The notes: generated by a model not told the origin, from the sequence alone. DNA of 20,894 nt from CAZSNH01 sp052388455 (GCA_052388455.1 JBQTIA010000071.1:1-20894), one strand, 5' to 3'; positions 8,833 through 15,578 are shown, counted from the first letter of the stretch. Program-made: numbers and translations.

Positions 8833-9993
8833 TCACTCCTCGACTCGCACGAAATGCCAAACCGTATTCTTGTAGAGAACCGACGAGCTTTCGATGTCGG
8901 CCAGGCTCTTCTTGTCTTTCAAGTCGGCATTGGCCAGCACGACATGGCCGGCGCGGTGCGCCTCGGCCAGCATGCACTTGAACTCGATTTCGGACAGTCC
9001 CCACTGCGGCTCGCTCTCGCGAATCGCCGCCCATACCTTCGAGATAAACGCCTTGCGATTGCCTGGCCAGCCCTCCGCGCGCTGGCCGGCGGCGCGCTTC
9101 ACCCGCGCCGAAAATTCAGCCAGACCCGGCCGCGCCGGCGCTGACGGCGCGGCTTTTGGCAGCGCATCGTTGGCCGCGGTCGGAATACCAGTGGGAGCCG
9201 CCATGGCTGTCGACGGACGTCCTGCTGCGACGGCCGCCCGCAACGTTCGGGTCCCGAGTGCCTTCAGCAAGCCGGCCCGCAGCGAATCCGTATCCGAATC
9301 CTTGGCTCCCACGTGCTCAGCCGCCAGCTCGGCGACGAGACGCGCATCGGTACCGAAATCGCGCGGCGTCCGGGAGAGCTGCCCAGCGAGCAGCCGCCCC
9401 GCCTTGGCCGGCAGGGCGTCGCGCTGTCCGAGCCCGGCCTTGATCTTGTTACCAAACGCGCGCTCGAGCGCGATCATGGCGAGTTGCGCCCTCAGCTTGG
9501 CGACCGGCTGGTTTTTCTTGAGCGGCAGCCCGAAGGCCTTCTGAACGATGAGCCCCCGCAGACTGTCCTGGCGCAGCAGGGCGCGCAGCTTGGCTTGCGG
9601 CTCGCCTTCGAGACCCAGCGCTTTGGCGATGAGCCAGGTATCACGCTGCTCGCTCCAGGATCGGACGCCGGCCGGCTGCGCGAGGGATCGCGATACGGCA
9701 GCCGCACCGGCTTCGGTCGCAGACAGCCGACCTCGCGCCTCGCCAGCCAGCCCCGCGGCGACGAGCTTGCCGGTCTCGGTATCCGCCAGGCGCTTCCAGT
9801 CCGCGGGTGACAGCTCATGCGTGAACAGCGGGGCCAGATCGCGCGCCAGCTCAGCCCGCGAAGCGCCACCCTCGACGGCGATACGGACCAGCAGCAGGTG
9901 TCCGATGGGGCTGGCCGCCGGCCGCGCCGACGCCGCATCGGCCGCCGCGGCGATCGGCGCTGCCGGACTTTGAACTCCGCTGCTGTGGACCAT
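8833..9993 (-). CDS. Winged-helix-like protein of unknown function, partner of the dual ATPase
   Basis: 386 residues, predicted cytoplasmic. After an Ala-rich N-terminus, residues about 30-105 look like a winged helix-turn-helix. This is a helical segment with SRAELARDL, then GKLVAAGLAGEARGRLSATEAG, which reads as recognition helix plus wing. Residues about 115-255 are helical with no family recognised. An Ala/Pro linker (about 260-290) precedes a C-terminal domain (about 292-386) with a winged-helix-like pattern (FISKVWAAI, LSEIEFKCMLAEAHRAG, NTVWHFVRV). The start at ATG 9993 has a good GGAG 9 bases upstream. An ATG at 10029 would add 12 residues but lacks a ribosome binding site. The gene lies directly upstream of the dual ATPase gene on the same strand, probably in one operon. 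The fold calls rest on sequence pattern only. DNA binding is an inference. Confidence 0.75.
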   Translation of the reverse strand: MVHSSGVQSPAAPIAAAADAASARPAASPIGHLLLVRIAVEGGASRAELARDLAPLFTHELSPADWKRLADTETGKLVAAGLAGEARGRLSATEAGAAAVSRSLAQPAGVRSWSEQRDTWLIAKALGLEGEPQAKLRALLRQDSLRGLIVQKAFGLPLKKNQPVAKLRAQLAMIALERAFGNKIKAGLGQRDALPAKAGRLLAGQLSRTPRDFGTDARLVAELAAEHVGAKDSDTDSLRAGLLKALGTRTLRAAVAAGRPSTAMAAPTGIPTAANDALPKAAPSAPARPGLAEFSARVKRAAGQRAEGWPGNRKAFISKVWAAIRESEPQWGLSEIEFKCMLAEAHRAGHVVLANADLKDKKSLADIESSSVLYKNTVWHFVRVEE

Positions 9994-10209
9994 GTTCGCT
10001 CGCTCCTGCGCCGGGGACGCCGCCTGCATCGTGTTGCCGATCCAAGTTGCGGAGCGATCCGCCGACCGTCGGCAAGCGAATCAGACCCGGTCTCGCGTCA
10101 TGATGTGGGAGAAGTTGCCGGGGCGAAAGGCTCCGGCAGAGCTGCGTGGGCCGATTAGTGTGGGTCACCGCCGGAGGGCACCGCGCCCGGTTGCGCACGC
10201 CACAATCGC

Positions 10210-10226
10210 GGAACAACAGTTGTTCC
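10210..10226. promoter_or_regulatory. Perfect 17-bp palindrome, candidate operator
   Basis: GGAACAACAGTTGTTCC is an 8-bp perfect inverted repeat around one central base. It lies 217 bases upstream of the winged-helix gene start and 254 bases upstream of the CAP lipoprotein start. The shape suits a dimeric repressor. It does not match the alphaproteobacterial LexA consensus GTTC-N7-GTTC because its half-sites are inverted, not direct. Confidence 0.45.
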
Positions 10227-10407
10227 CTGCCCCGTCCGCCGGGCTTGGGCCGAGCTTTCGCCGCAGCGGTGCCAAAATGGCGTCACCTTCCTCAGAGCAA
10301 ATGAAATCAAGCCACTAGGGATGATCGCGACCGACGGACACCCGTCGCGTTCAGGCATTCTGCATCGTGACGCCAGACGGCAACCGCACCCAAGCCTGCG
10401 TTTACCT

Positions 10408-10423
10408 TTAACGGCGAGTTAAC
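10408..10423 (+). promoter_or_regulatory. Candidate CtrA binding site
   Basis: TTAACGGCGAGTTAAC is an exact match to the CtrA consensus TTAA-N7-TTAAC known from Alphaproteobacteria. It is centred about 64 bases upstream of the CAP lipoprotein start codon, a suitable distance for promoter control. It could also act on the divergent winged-helix gene, more than 400 bases away. Confidence 0.55.
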
Positions 10424-10479
10424 GGGTCTCTGCGATGGTTCATTCTCTGACCGCGCGTAATCATGCGGGAGTACATGGA

Positions 10480-11145
10480 ATGTATCGCGTCGCCCTGGTC
10501 GCCACATTGGCGGCCTCACTCGCAGCCTGCAGTCTCGGCTCGTCACCCATCTCGAGCGGCTACGCCGACAGCCCGGCCACCGCCTCGATCTCGTCCAAGC
10601 GCTCGACCCCGAGCGGCGCTTTCGGGGGAGATGCCACGACCGTCAGCGGGTCGAGCGGACAGCGTGTGGCGGCCCTCAACGACAAGGCTCCGTCCGGCAC
10701 CTTCGAACGCGCTCCGAAGGGCGCGCTCGCCGACCGCGACTACACCTCGACCTCTCTCGACGCCGAAAAGGCGCGCGACATCATCAATCAGTATCGCCGT
10801 GACAAGGGCCTCAAGCCGCTGAAACTCAGCACCGAGCTGACTGAAGCCGCCAAGGCGCATTCCCGCGACCTCGCCAAGTGGGACCGCATCTCGCACTACG
10901 GCTCGGACGGCTCCAACCCGTGGGATCGTGTCAAGCGCACCGGCTACAAGGCCCGCCTCGCGGCCGAGAACGTCGGCACGGGACAGGTCGACTTCGGCGA
11001 AGTGTTCAAAGGCTGGCAGGAAAGTCCCGGCCACAACAAGAACCTGCTGCTGACCGATGCGCAGGAGATGGGCATCGCCCTGGTGCAGGAGCCGCGCACC
11101 GAGTTCAAATCCTTCTGGACGCTGGTGCTCGGCAGCTCGATGTGA
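10480..11145 (+). CDS. CAP (SCP/PR1-like) domain lipoprotein
   Basis: 221 residues. The N-terminus is a lipoprotein signal peptide ending in the lipobox LAAC (residues 14-17), so the protein should be lipid-anchored at Cys17. A Ser/Ala/Gly-rich linker (about 18-90) is followed by a CAP domain (about 92-221). CAP hallmarks are visible: INQYRRDKGLKPL, AAKAHSRDLA, ISHYGSDGSNPWDRVKRTGY (H139), AENVG and GWQESPGHNKNLL (H185). CAP proteins are extracytoplasmic, and their bacterial roles are mostly unknown. The start is ATG 10480, with GGGAG 8 bases upstream and the signal peptide directly after it. An upstream frame start at 10435 would spoil the signal peptide. A CtrA-type box lies upstream, so cell-cycle control is possible. 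The gene converges with the flippase gene. Confidence 0.9.
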   Translation: MYRVALVATLAASLAACSLGSSPISSGYADSPATASISSKRSTPSGAFGGDATTVSGSSGQRVAALNDKAPSGTFERAPKGALADRDYTSTSLDAEKARDIINQYRRDKGLKPLKLSTELTEAAKAHSRDLAKWDRISHYGSDGSNPWDRVKRTGYKARLAAENVGTGQVDFGEVFKGWQESPGHNKNLLLTDAQEMGIALVQEPRTEFKSFWTLVLGSSM

Positions 11146-11156
11146 CAGCGCATCGC

Positions 11157-11176
11157 GGGACGTCGTTCGCCGTCCC
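11157..11176. terminator. Probable bidirectional terminator hairpin between convergent genes
   Basis: GGGACG (11157-11162) pairs with CGTCCC (11171-11176) around an 8-base loop. On the plus strand TCTT follows. It lies in the 34-base gap between the CAP lipoprotein and flippase stop codons. The T-tract is poor, so efficiency is uncertain. Confidence 0.45.
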
Positions 11177-11179
11177 TCT

Positions 11180-12625
11180 TCATCGCCTGAGATTGTGCCA
11201 GATGGCGACATCGAGGCCGAGCCGGCGGCGGGCGGCGACGTAGCTCATCAGGGCGCCGCAGGCGATGGCCGACGAAGTTGCGAACGCCGCTCCGAGAAGT
11301 CCGAATTCCGGCACCAGCAGCAGGTTGAGGGTGACGTTCAGCAGCGCCGTCACCGCCAGCAGCGCGGCGCAGATTTTCTGCTCGCCCAGCATGTTGAGCA
11401 GAATGTCCGCGGGTCCGACCGCCGAGCGCAGCAGAAAGCCCAGAACCAGCACACCCATGATCGGATAACCGGCCTCGAACTCGGGTCCGAAAAGGGAGAG
11501 CAGCGGGTGCCCCAGCGCGAGAATGAGCGCCGCGCCGGCCAGGGACGGCCAGAACGTCCAGTTGGCCGCGTCGGCGACGAACGCCTCGAGGCCGATCGTA
11601 TCTCCGCGCGCTTTCAGGGCCGAAAAGCGCGCCGCGATGGCGCTGCCGACGGCATAGTGCACGAACAGGATCAGGCTCATCGTCTTGGCGCTGGCGAAGT
11701 AGACCGCCACGTCGCTCGGCGACATGACGTGCGACACGACCAGAACGTCGGCGTTCTGCATGACGAGCTCGCAGGCGTAGACCGCCACCAGAGGCAGCGA
11801 GACGGTCAGCCACTGGCGGAATGCGTAGCGTCGCGGACCCGAGGGCGCAGTCGACTGGAGACGCCGGTTGAGCAGGATCACTTGCAGGATCGCAGAGATC
11901 CAAACCGCCGCGATGGCGGCCGCCGCAGCCGTCGTCGCCGTCATCGGCAGCCCGGCCTCGTGCGCCAGAGCCATGCCGGCCAGAATGATGATCGGCCGGA
12001 GGACGAAGATCGGCACCAGCGCCAGAGCCATCCATCCGCCGGAGCGGGCGACACCGTCCTGCATATCGGTGAGCGAATAGAGCGGCACGCAGACCAGGGC
12101 CAGATAGGCTGGCAAAATGTAGGGCTCAGCGACAGCATCGCCCAGCAGCCACAGCCCGCAGACGCCCGCGGCCGCGACCATCGTTCCGCTGGCCAGCGCC
12201 ATCAGCCGGCCGCCGAACAGCAGGCCGCGGGCGAGGTCCGTCTCGCCCGTCTCGCGATATTGGGGCAGCAGCCGCAGCGAGGCTCCGGCAAATCCCAGTG
12301 CCGAGAGCCCGCCGAGGACCAGAACCCAGGTCCACACGAACACGTAGACACCATACTCGTGGCTGCCCATCCAGCGCGCGAGGATGACCTGCGACAGGTA
12401 GATGATCGCGGCACTGGCGACACGCACGGCAAAGGCCAGCAGCGCGTCCCGCTGCACGCGCGTGCGCTCGTCCACCGGGAACATCACCGCGCCGACGATC
12501 CGCCGGCCGACCGCCCATCCAGAGGCGACGGCGGCGAACGCCTGTGCGGTCCGCGCCGACAGACTGCCGGAACGGGAGCCATCAAGGACGATGGTCTCGT
12601 CGAAACCGCGATCAGGGGATTTCAT
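11180..12625 (-). CDS. Polysaccharide flippase-like membrane protein (MOP/MATE superfamily, Wzx-type)
   Basis: 481 residues, the usual size for Wzx/polysaccharide biosynthesis flippases. About 45 polar cytoplasmic residues precede a long series of hydrophobic segments, about 12-14 in total, separated by short charged loops. The first segments contain the typical LSQVILARWMGSHEYGVYVF pattern, in which a helix is followed by G.YG.Y. Later segments include LPLVAVYACELVMQNADVLVV and AKTMSLILFVHYAVGSAIAA. Such proteins move lipid-linked sugar units across the inner membrane. The start is ATG 12625, with GGAG very close (3 bases) and a second GGAG 13 bases upstream. The gene begins 8 bases after the stop of a 74-residue protein on the same strand, so the two are probably co-translated. 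No glycosyltransferase or polymerase gene is nearby, so the substrate is unknown. Confidence 0.85.
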   Translation of the reverse strand: MKSPDRGFDETIVLDGSRSGSLSARTAQAFAAVASGWAVGRRIVGAVMFPVDERTRVQRDALLAFAVRVASAAIIYLSQVILARWMGSHEYGVYVFVWTWVLVLGGLSALGFAGASLRLLPQYRETGETDLARGLLFGGRLMALASGTMVAAAGVCGLWLLGDAVAEPYILPAYLALVCVPLYSLTDMQDGVARSGGWMALALVPIFVLRPIIILAGMALAHEAGLPMTATTAAAAAIAAVWISAILQVILLNRRLQSTAPSGPRRYAFRQWLTVSLPLVAVYACELVMQNADVLVVSHVMSPSDVAVYFASAKTMSLILFVHYAVGSAIAARFSALKARGDTIGLEAFVADAANWTFWPSLAGAALILALGHPLLSLFGPEFEAGYPIMGVLVLGFLLRSAVGPADILLNMLGEQKICAALLAVTALLNVTLNLLLVPEFGLLGAAFATSSAIACGALMSYVAARRRLGLDVAIWHNLRR

Positions 12626-12633
12626 CGGCTCCG

Positions 12634-12858
12634 TCACGCTCCGCTGAGGCGCGTGACCTCGCGCCGGCGAACCAGCTCGGCGACCCCGGCCCAGGCCCAC
12701 GAGCGGCCGGCATCGCCCTGATGCGAGTGCAGACTCGAAAAGAACTCCGCGACCTCGGCGGCGTGACGACCGTGCCGGCCTTCCAGCACCGCCGCCATGA
12801 ACTCGACGTCGCGCGGTGTGGGTGTCGCGTCTTCTTCCGGATGCCAGCGTGCCGTCAT
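12634..12858 (-). CDS. Small hypothetical protein (74 residues) coupled to the flippase gene
   Basis: 74 residues from ATG 12858 to TGA 12634. It is soluble-looking, with no signal peptide, membrane segment or Cys. The acidic N-terminus (HPEEDATPTPRDVEF) is followed by two helix-like stretches (about 17-44 and 51-70), the second ending in the basic ELVRRRE. The stop codon lies 8 bases before the flippase start, in a layout that suggests translational coupling. The flippase frame is also open across this region, but there it reads as Arg-rich noise, while this frame reads as a normal protein. An in-frame ATG at 12945 would add 29 residues without better support. GGGGA about 10 bases upstream of 12858 may be the ribosome binding site. 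I recognise no family. Confidence 0.6.
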   Translation of the reverse strand: MTARWHPEEDATPTPRDVEFMAAVLEGRHGRHAAEVAEFFSSLHSHQGDAGRSWAWAGVAELVRRREVTRLSGA

Positions 12859-12945
12859 GTGTCTCTCGTCCCCAGGGTTTGCACCCCAGGAAGCAAGATC
12901 GGCGCCAGATTGTCGTTTTATGGATGTGTCGATCGTGATGCGCAT

Positions 12946-12965
12946 GGCCGAGGTTAGCCTCGGCC
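12946..12965 (-). terminator. Perfect 8-bp hairpin downstream of the carboxypeptidase gene
   Basis: GGCCGAGG and CCTCGGCC form a perfect 8-bp stem with a 4-base loop. It lies 57 bases after the carboxypeptidase stop codon and before the 74-residue ORF, all on the minus strand. There is no T-tract, so it could be a processing or attenuation element, not a true intrinsic terminator. Confidence 0.35.
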
Positions 12966-13021
12966 GCGTTAAGATTGCCGCAGCGCTGAACCCACCGACC
13001 GCGGGGTCGCAATCCCCCAAT

Positions 13022-14266
13022 TCACTCCGGGGACACGACCCCCGTGGATGCCGCCGGCGGAGTCGCCCTTTCCGCTGCTACGGGCGCGGGCTTTGCTGGC
13101 GCCGGTGCCACGGCTGGAGCGGCCGGTGCTGCCTGTGCGGCAGGGACAGGCGCTGAAGCCGCTGCGGGGGCCGCGGCAGGCTTGGCCGCATCGGCCGGCT
13201 TCGGGACTTTCGGTTTGGCGGGTGCCGGAGCGGCCGGCGCACCGGCCGCAGGAGGAGCGGCGCCTGCGTTGGCCTTGGCCAGGGCCGCCGCCTGCGCTTT
13301 GGCCTTGGCAGCCTTGGCCGCCTTGATCTTGGCGCGGCGGGCCGCCACGACGGCACGCGGCGGACGGCCGGTTCCGCATTCCCACGAGACCACCGTCTGG
13401 CGCATGCTGGTGATGCCCTTGGCGTCCGGCGGTACGGGCAGATTGTCGATGGTCGTCGCGTTGAAAAGCTGCTTCCACCCGAGCTGCTGATAGCCGTGCT
13501 CGAGCAGGCTGGCCGCGCGCAAGGTGCGGTCGACGCCGGTCTGCTCGCCGAGCACCACCGCCATCAGGCGCTTGCCGTCGCGGGTGGCGCTGGCCACCAC
13601 GTTGAACCCGGAATCGCAAATGAACCCGGTCTTCAGGCCATCGGCGCCTTCGAACGTCTTGAGCAATCCGTTGTGGCTGACGAGCCTGGTCTTGCCGATC
13701 AGCACCTCCCGCTGTCCCCAGTAGGACGCATATTCGGGAAAGTCCCTGAGGACGGAACGTCCGAGCTTGGCGAGGTCGCGGGCCGTGGTCACCTGCGCCG
13801 GACTGGGCAGTCCGTTCGGATTGACGAAGGTGGTGCGTGTCATTCCGAGACGGCGGGCGGCGGCATTCATCTCCGCCACGAAAGCCGGCTCGGAACCCGC
13901 GATCGCTTCCGCCAGCATGATCGCCACGTCGTTGGCCGACTTGATGATCAGCGCCTGGAGTGCGACCGCGACCGTAATCTCCGCGCCGACCGGCAGGCCG
14001 AGCTTGCTCGGCTGCACCTGCGTTGCACCCGCACTGCAGGCGATCTTGGTGTCGAGCGTCAGCCGGCCCTTCTTGAGCGCATCGAAGGTCAGATAGGCGG
14101 TCATGATCTTGGTCAGCGACGCGGGATGCCACTGGCTGTCCGGCTCCTCGGCATAGAGGATCTTGCCGTCCTCGGGATCGAACAGCAGAGCGGGGCCGGC
14201 GACCACGGGGCCGGCCGCGAGCACCGCGCAAAGGGTCGCCACCGCCGCTGAAAACCTTTTGCGCAT
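13022..14266 (-). CDS. D-alanyl-D-alanine carboxypeptidase (PBP5/DacF-like, peptidase S11) with long Ala/Pro/Lys tail
   Basis: 414 residues. It has a signal peptide (about 1-23, ending VVA). The S11 penicillin-binding domain has all three catalytic motifs in order: SLTK (S50 nucleophile, K53), SAN (110-112) and KTG (212-214). Such enzymes remove the terminal D-Ala of peptidoglycan stem peptides in the periplasm. The remainder of the catalytic part ends around 300, in VVSWECG. The last ~110 residues (about 302-414) form a low-complexity tail, first Lys/Ala-rich and then Ala/Pro-rich. I see no C-terminal amphipathic anchor helix like that of E. coli PBP5. The start is ATG 14266 with GGAG 6 bases upstream, directly before the signal peptide. 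The gene is monocistronic in appearance. Confidence 0.93.
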   Translation of the reverse strand: MRKRFSAAVATLCAVLAAGPVVAGPALLFDPEDGKILYAEEPDSQWHPASLTKIMTAYLTFDALKKGRLTLDTKIACSAGATQVQPSKLGLPVGAEITVAVALQALIIKSANDVAIMLAEAIAGSEPAFVAEMNAAARRLGMTRTTFVNPNGLPSPAQVTTARDLAKLGRSVLRDFPEYASYWGQREVLIGKTRLVSHNGLLKTFEGADGLKTGFICDSGFNVVASATRDGKRLMAVVLGEQTGVDRTLRAASLLEHGYQQLGWKQLFNATTIDNLPVPPDAKGITSMRQTVVSWECGTGRPPRAVVAARRAKIKAAKAAKAKAQAAALAKANAGAAPPAAGAPAAPAPAKPKVPKPADAAKPAAAPAAASAPVPAAQAAPAAPAVAPAPAKPAPVAAERATPPAASTGVVSPE

Positions 14267-14545
14267 CGGCACTCCGGAGCTTTTCGTTGTCGAACCGGAC
14301 GTACCATATTCGTCGGCGCGGGGGCAATGTTGGAGCGCCCTGGAGACAGCATCGCGCCCGCCCAGGCACACACGAAGCCGGAACCTCGCCTATCCTCAAA
14401 GCCAAGATTTCGCCGTTGCGGGACGATCAAATGGGTGATTGGCTCAACCTTAGCAGCTCAAGGAGACGGCAACCCCGGCCCTTGACCCGTTGCCGGGCTA
14501 CGCTCTTGAGGCCTTCATTATTCCATCGTGAAATTCTATCGTGAA
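14267..14545. other. Intergenic region between the carboxypeptidase gene and the tRNA-associated repeats
   Basis: No gene is supported. A short direct repeat ATCGTGAA occurs at 14525-14532 and 14538-14545, just before the longer repeats. No clear promoter for the carboxypeptidase was found. Confidence 0.5.
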
Positions 14546-14697
14546 GGTTCGAGGGCTTCCTCGACCGCAACACGCGCGTCTGCATTGGCAGGCGGCATCG
14601 CGAAAACAAAAAGTGGTGCAGGTTCGAGGACTTCCCTCGAACCGAAACCATCGCGCGATGGGTTGGCGGGCGGCATCGCGAAAACAAAAAGTGGTGC
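14546..14697 (-). repeat. Two tandem 75-77-bp repeats that include the 3' end of tRNA-Leu
   Basis: Units at 14546-14620 and 14621-14697 both begin GGTTCGAGG on the plus strand. Each ends in an identical 29-base block (14591-14619 and 14669-14697). On the minus strand that block starts GCACCA, the last six bases of the tRNA, followed by CTTTTTGTTTTCGCG. The inner unit contains a perfect 9-bp hairpin (14621-14629 with 14635-14643). On the minus strand this hairpin is followed 8 bases later by TTTTTGTTTT, so it may also act as a terminator. The tandem layout suggests local duplication of the tRNA tail and its downstream terminator-like sequence. Confidence 0.75.
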
Positions 14698-14777
14698 CCC
14701 TGGAGGGACTCGAACCCCCACGTCCTCGCGAACAACAGATTTTGAGTCTGCCGCGTCTACCGTTCCGCCACAGAGGC
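14692..14777 (-). tRNA. tRNA-Leu (anticodon CAA)
   Basis: The minus-strand sequence folds as an 86-base class II tRNA with encoded CCA (14692-14694). The acceptor stem pairs GCCTCTG with CAGGGGC, allowing one G-U pair. The anticodon arm is GCAGA-CTCAAAA-TCTGT, giving anticodon CAA, which reads UUG. A long variable arm follows, then the T-arm with GGTTCGAGTCC. The large variable arm and the anticodon both indicate leucine. A T-rich run (TTTTTGTTTT) begins two bases after the CCA end and may terminate the transcript. Confidence 0.96.
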
Positions 14778-15272
14778 TGGCCGAGCGCGGCGAATACCCC
14801 GGAAAGGGTCAAAGCGTCAACGCGCCGGGTTGCTTCCGGGCTCTCATGACGGCGCGCCGGGAATTGCTTTTCATGGCCTGTCGCCGCCCCTCCAACCCCT
14901 CGAACTGGTACGGTCGGACGGAAGGCAAAACTCCGCTCGGCGGTATCAGCCATCGCCGCCGACCCTCGACGATCAAGCCTGCCTTGCATTTGCATTGACG
15001 GAACACCCGGCTCGCCCGTCTCGGCGACCTCGTGGCGGAGCTAGAGCGTGGTCGCTTTTCTTCGAATCGCAATCACGCGCTAGATCTTTGATGAGACCGA
15101 CGATTCACGGTTCGGACTGATAAGGTCCGAAGCGATCGTGGCCTAGAGTCACTGGGCCTTGAGCCCGCTGGCTTTGATTTCGCGCAGCGCTTCTGGAAAA
15201 CGGCCAGGGACTCGGCCGCCGGGGGCACCGCGTAGGAGTGTCCTCAGATCGTGTCGAGGTGTGGCCGTCGTC
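14778..15272. other. Intergenic region with no supported gene
   Basis: Nothing convincing is coded in these 495 bases. A 7-bp hairpin (TTCGGAC 15111-15117 with GTCCGAA 15125-15131, 7-base loop) lies downstream of the 101-residue secreted protein gene. It has no T-tract on either strand. The minus strand around 15149-15250 is open in two frames, but neither has a start with a ribosome binding site. Confidence 0.5.
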
Positions 15273-15578
15273 CTACTGCATGTACGGCGCGTCGCCGCCG
15301 TTCTTGCCGATGGCGCTGTCGAAGAAGAAGCCGTTGTCGAAAGGCCCGCCCGGAGTCTGGCGCGTGTGTCCCGGCTCGGCGAAGCGGCGGCTTTCCCAGC
15401 CGACGATGCTCTGCTTGGAGTACGAATAGGCGCGGCGGTAGCCGATCGATCCCTTGAGGCCCTTCGGCTTCTTGGGCTTCGCTTCCTGAGCCGAAGCGGG
15501 CGTCCACCCCCCGCCTGCACCGAGACCGATCGCCGAGACGGCAAGGGCGGCGAGAACTGCGATCAATGCGCGCTTCAT
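15273..15578 (-). CDS. Small secreted hypothetical protein (101 residues)
   Basis: 101 residues from ATG 15578 to TAG 15273. It has a clear Sec signal peptide: MKR, a hydrophobic core and a cleavage-like ASA before QEA, at about residue 30. The mature part of about 70 residues is basic at first (KPKKPKGLKG), then rich in Tyr, Ser, Gly and Phe. It has no Cys and no domain I recognise. Likely periplasmic or exported. A GGGA about 10 bases upstream is a modest ribosome binding site. An in-frame ATG further upstream would mask the signal peptide. The gene stands alone between the tRNA region and the divergent cytochrome b561 gene. Confidence 0.65.
   Translation of the reverse strand: MKRALIAVLAALAVSAIGLGAGGGWTPASAQEAKPKKPKGLKGSIGYRRAYSYSKQSIVGWESRRFAEPGHTRQTPGGPFDNGFFFDSAIGKNGGDAPYMQ

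Larger units (their letters stand above)
9994..10479. other. Divergent intergenic region between the winged-helix gene and the CAP lipoprotein gene
   Basis: No convincing gene in 486 bases. It holds a perfect 17-bp palindrome (10210-10226) and a CtrA-type box (10408-10423), listed separately. Promoters for both divergent genes must lie here, but I cannot point to clear -35/-10 pairs. Confidence 0.6.

Noticed and set aside
6943..9144. Open frame of more than 700 codons on the plus strand opposite the dual ATPase and winged-helix genes
   Set aside because: It is the antisense shadow of GC-rich coding sequence. The translation is rich in Arg, Ala and Gly without domain motifs, spans the gap between two real genes, and has no ribosome binding site.
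10211..10225. LexA (SOS) box
   Set aside because: GAAC-N7-GTTC is inverted. The alphaproteobacterial LexA site is GTTC-N7-GTTC, with direct half-sites. Kept only as an operator candidate of unknown regulator.
14591..14697. CRISPR-like repeat
   Set aside because: There are only two copies of a 29-base block, and they form part of longer tandem units that are similar outside the block as well. One copy includes the tRNA 3' end, and there are no cas genes.
15149..15250. Possible short minus-strand gene or frameshifted tail downstream of the 101-residue secreted protein
   Set aside because: Two overlapping frames look partly protein-like, but neither has a start codon with a ribosome binding site, and I cannot show a frameshift without homologues.
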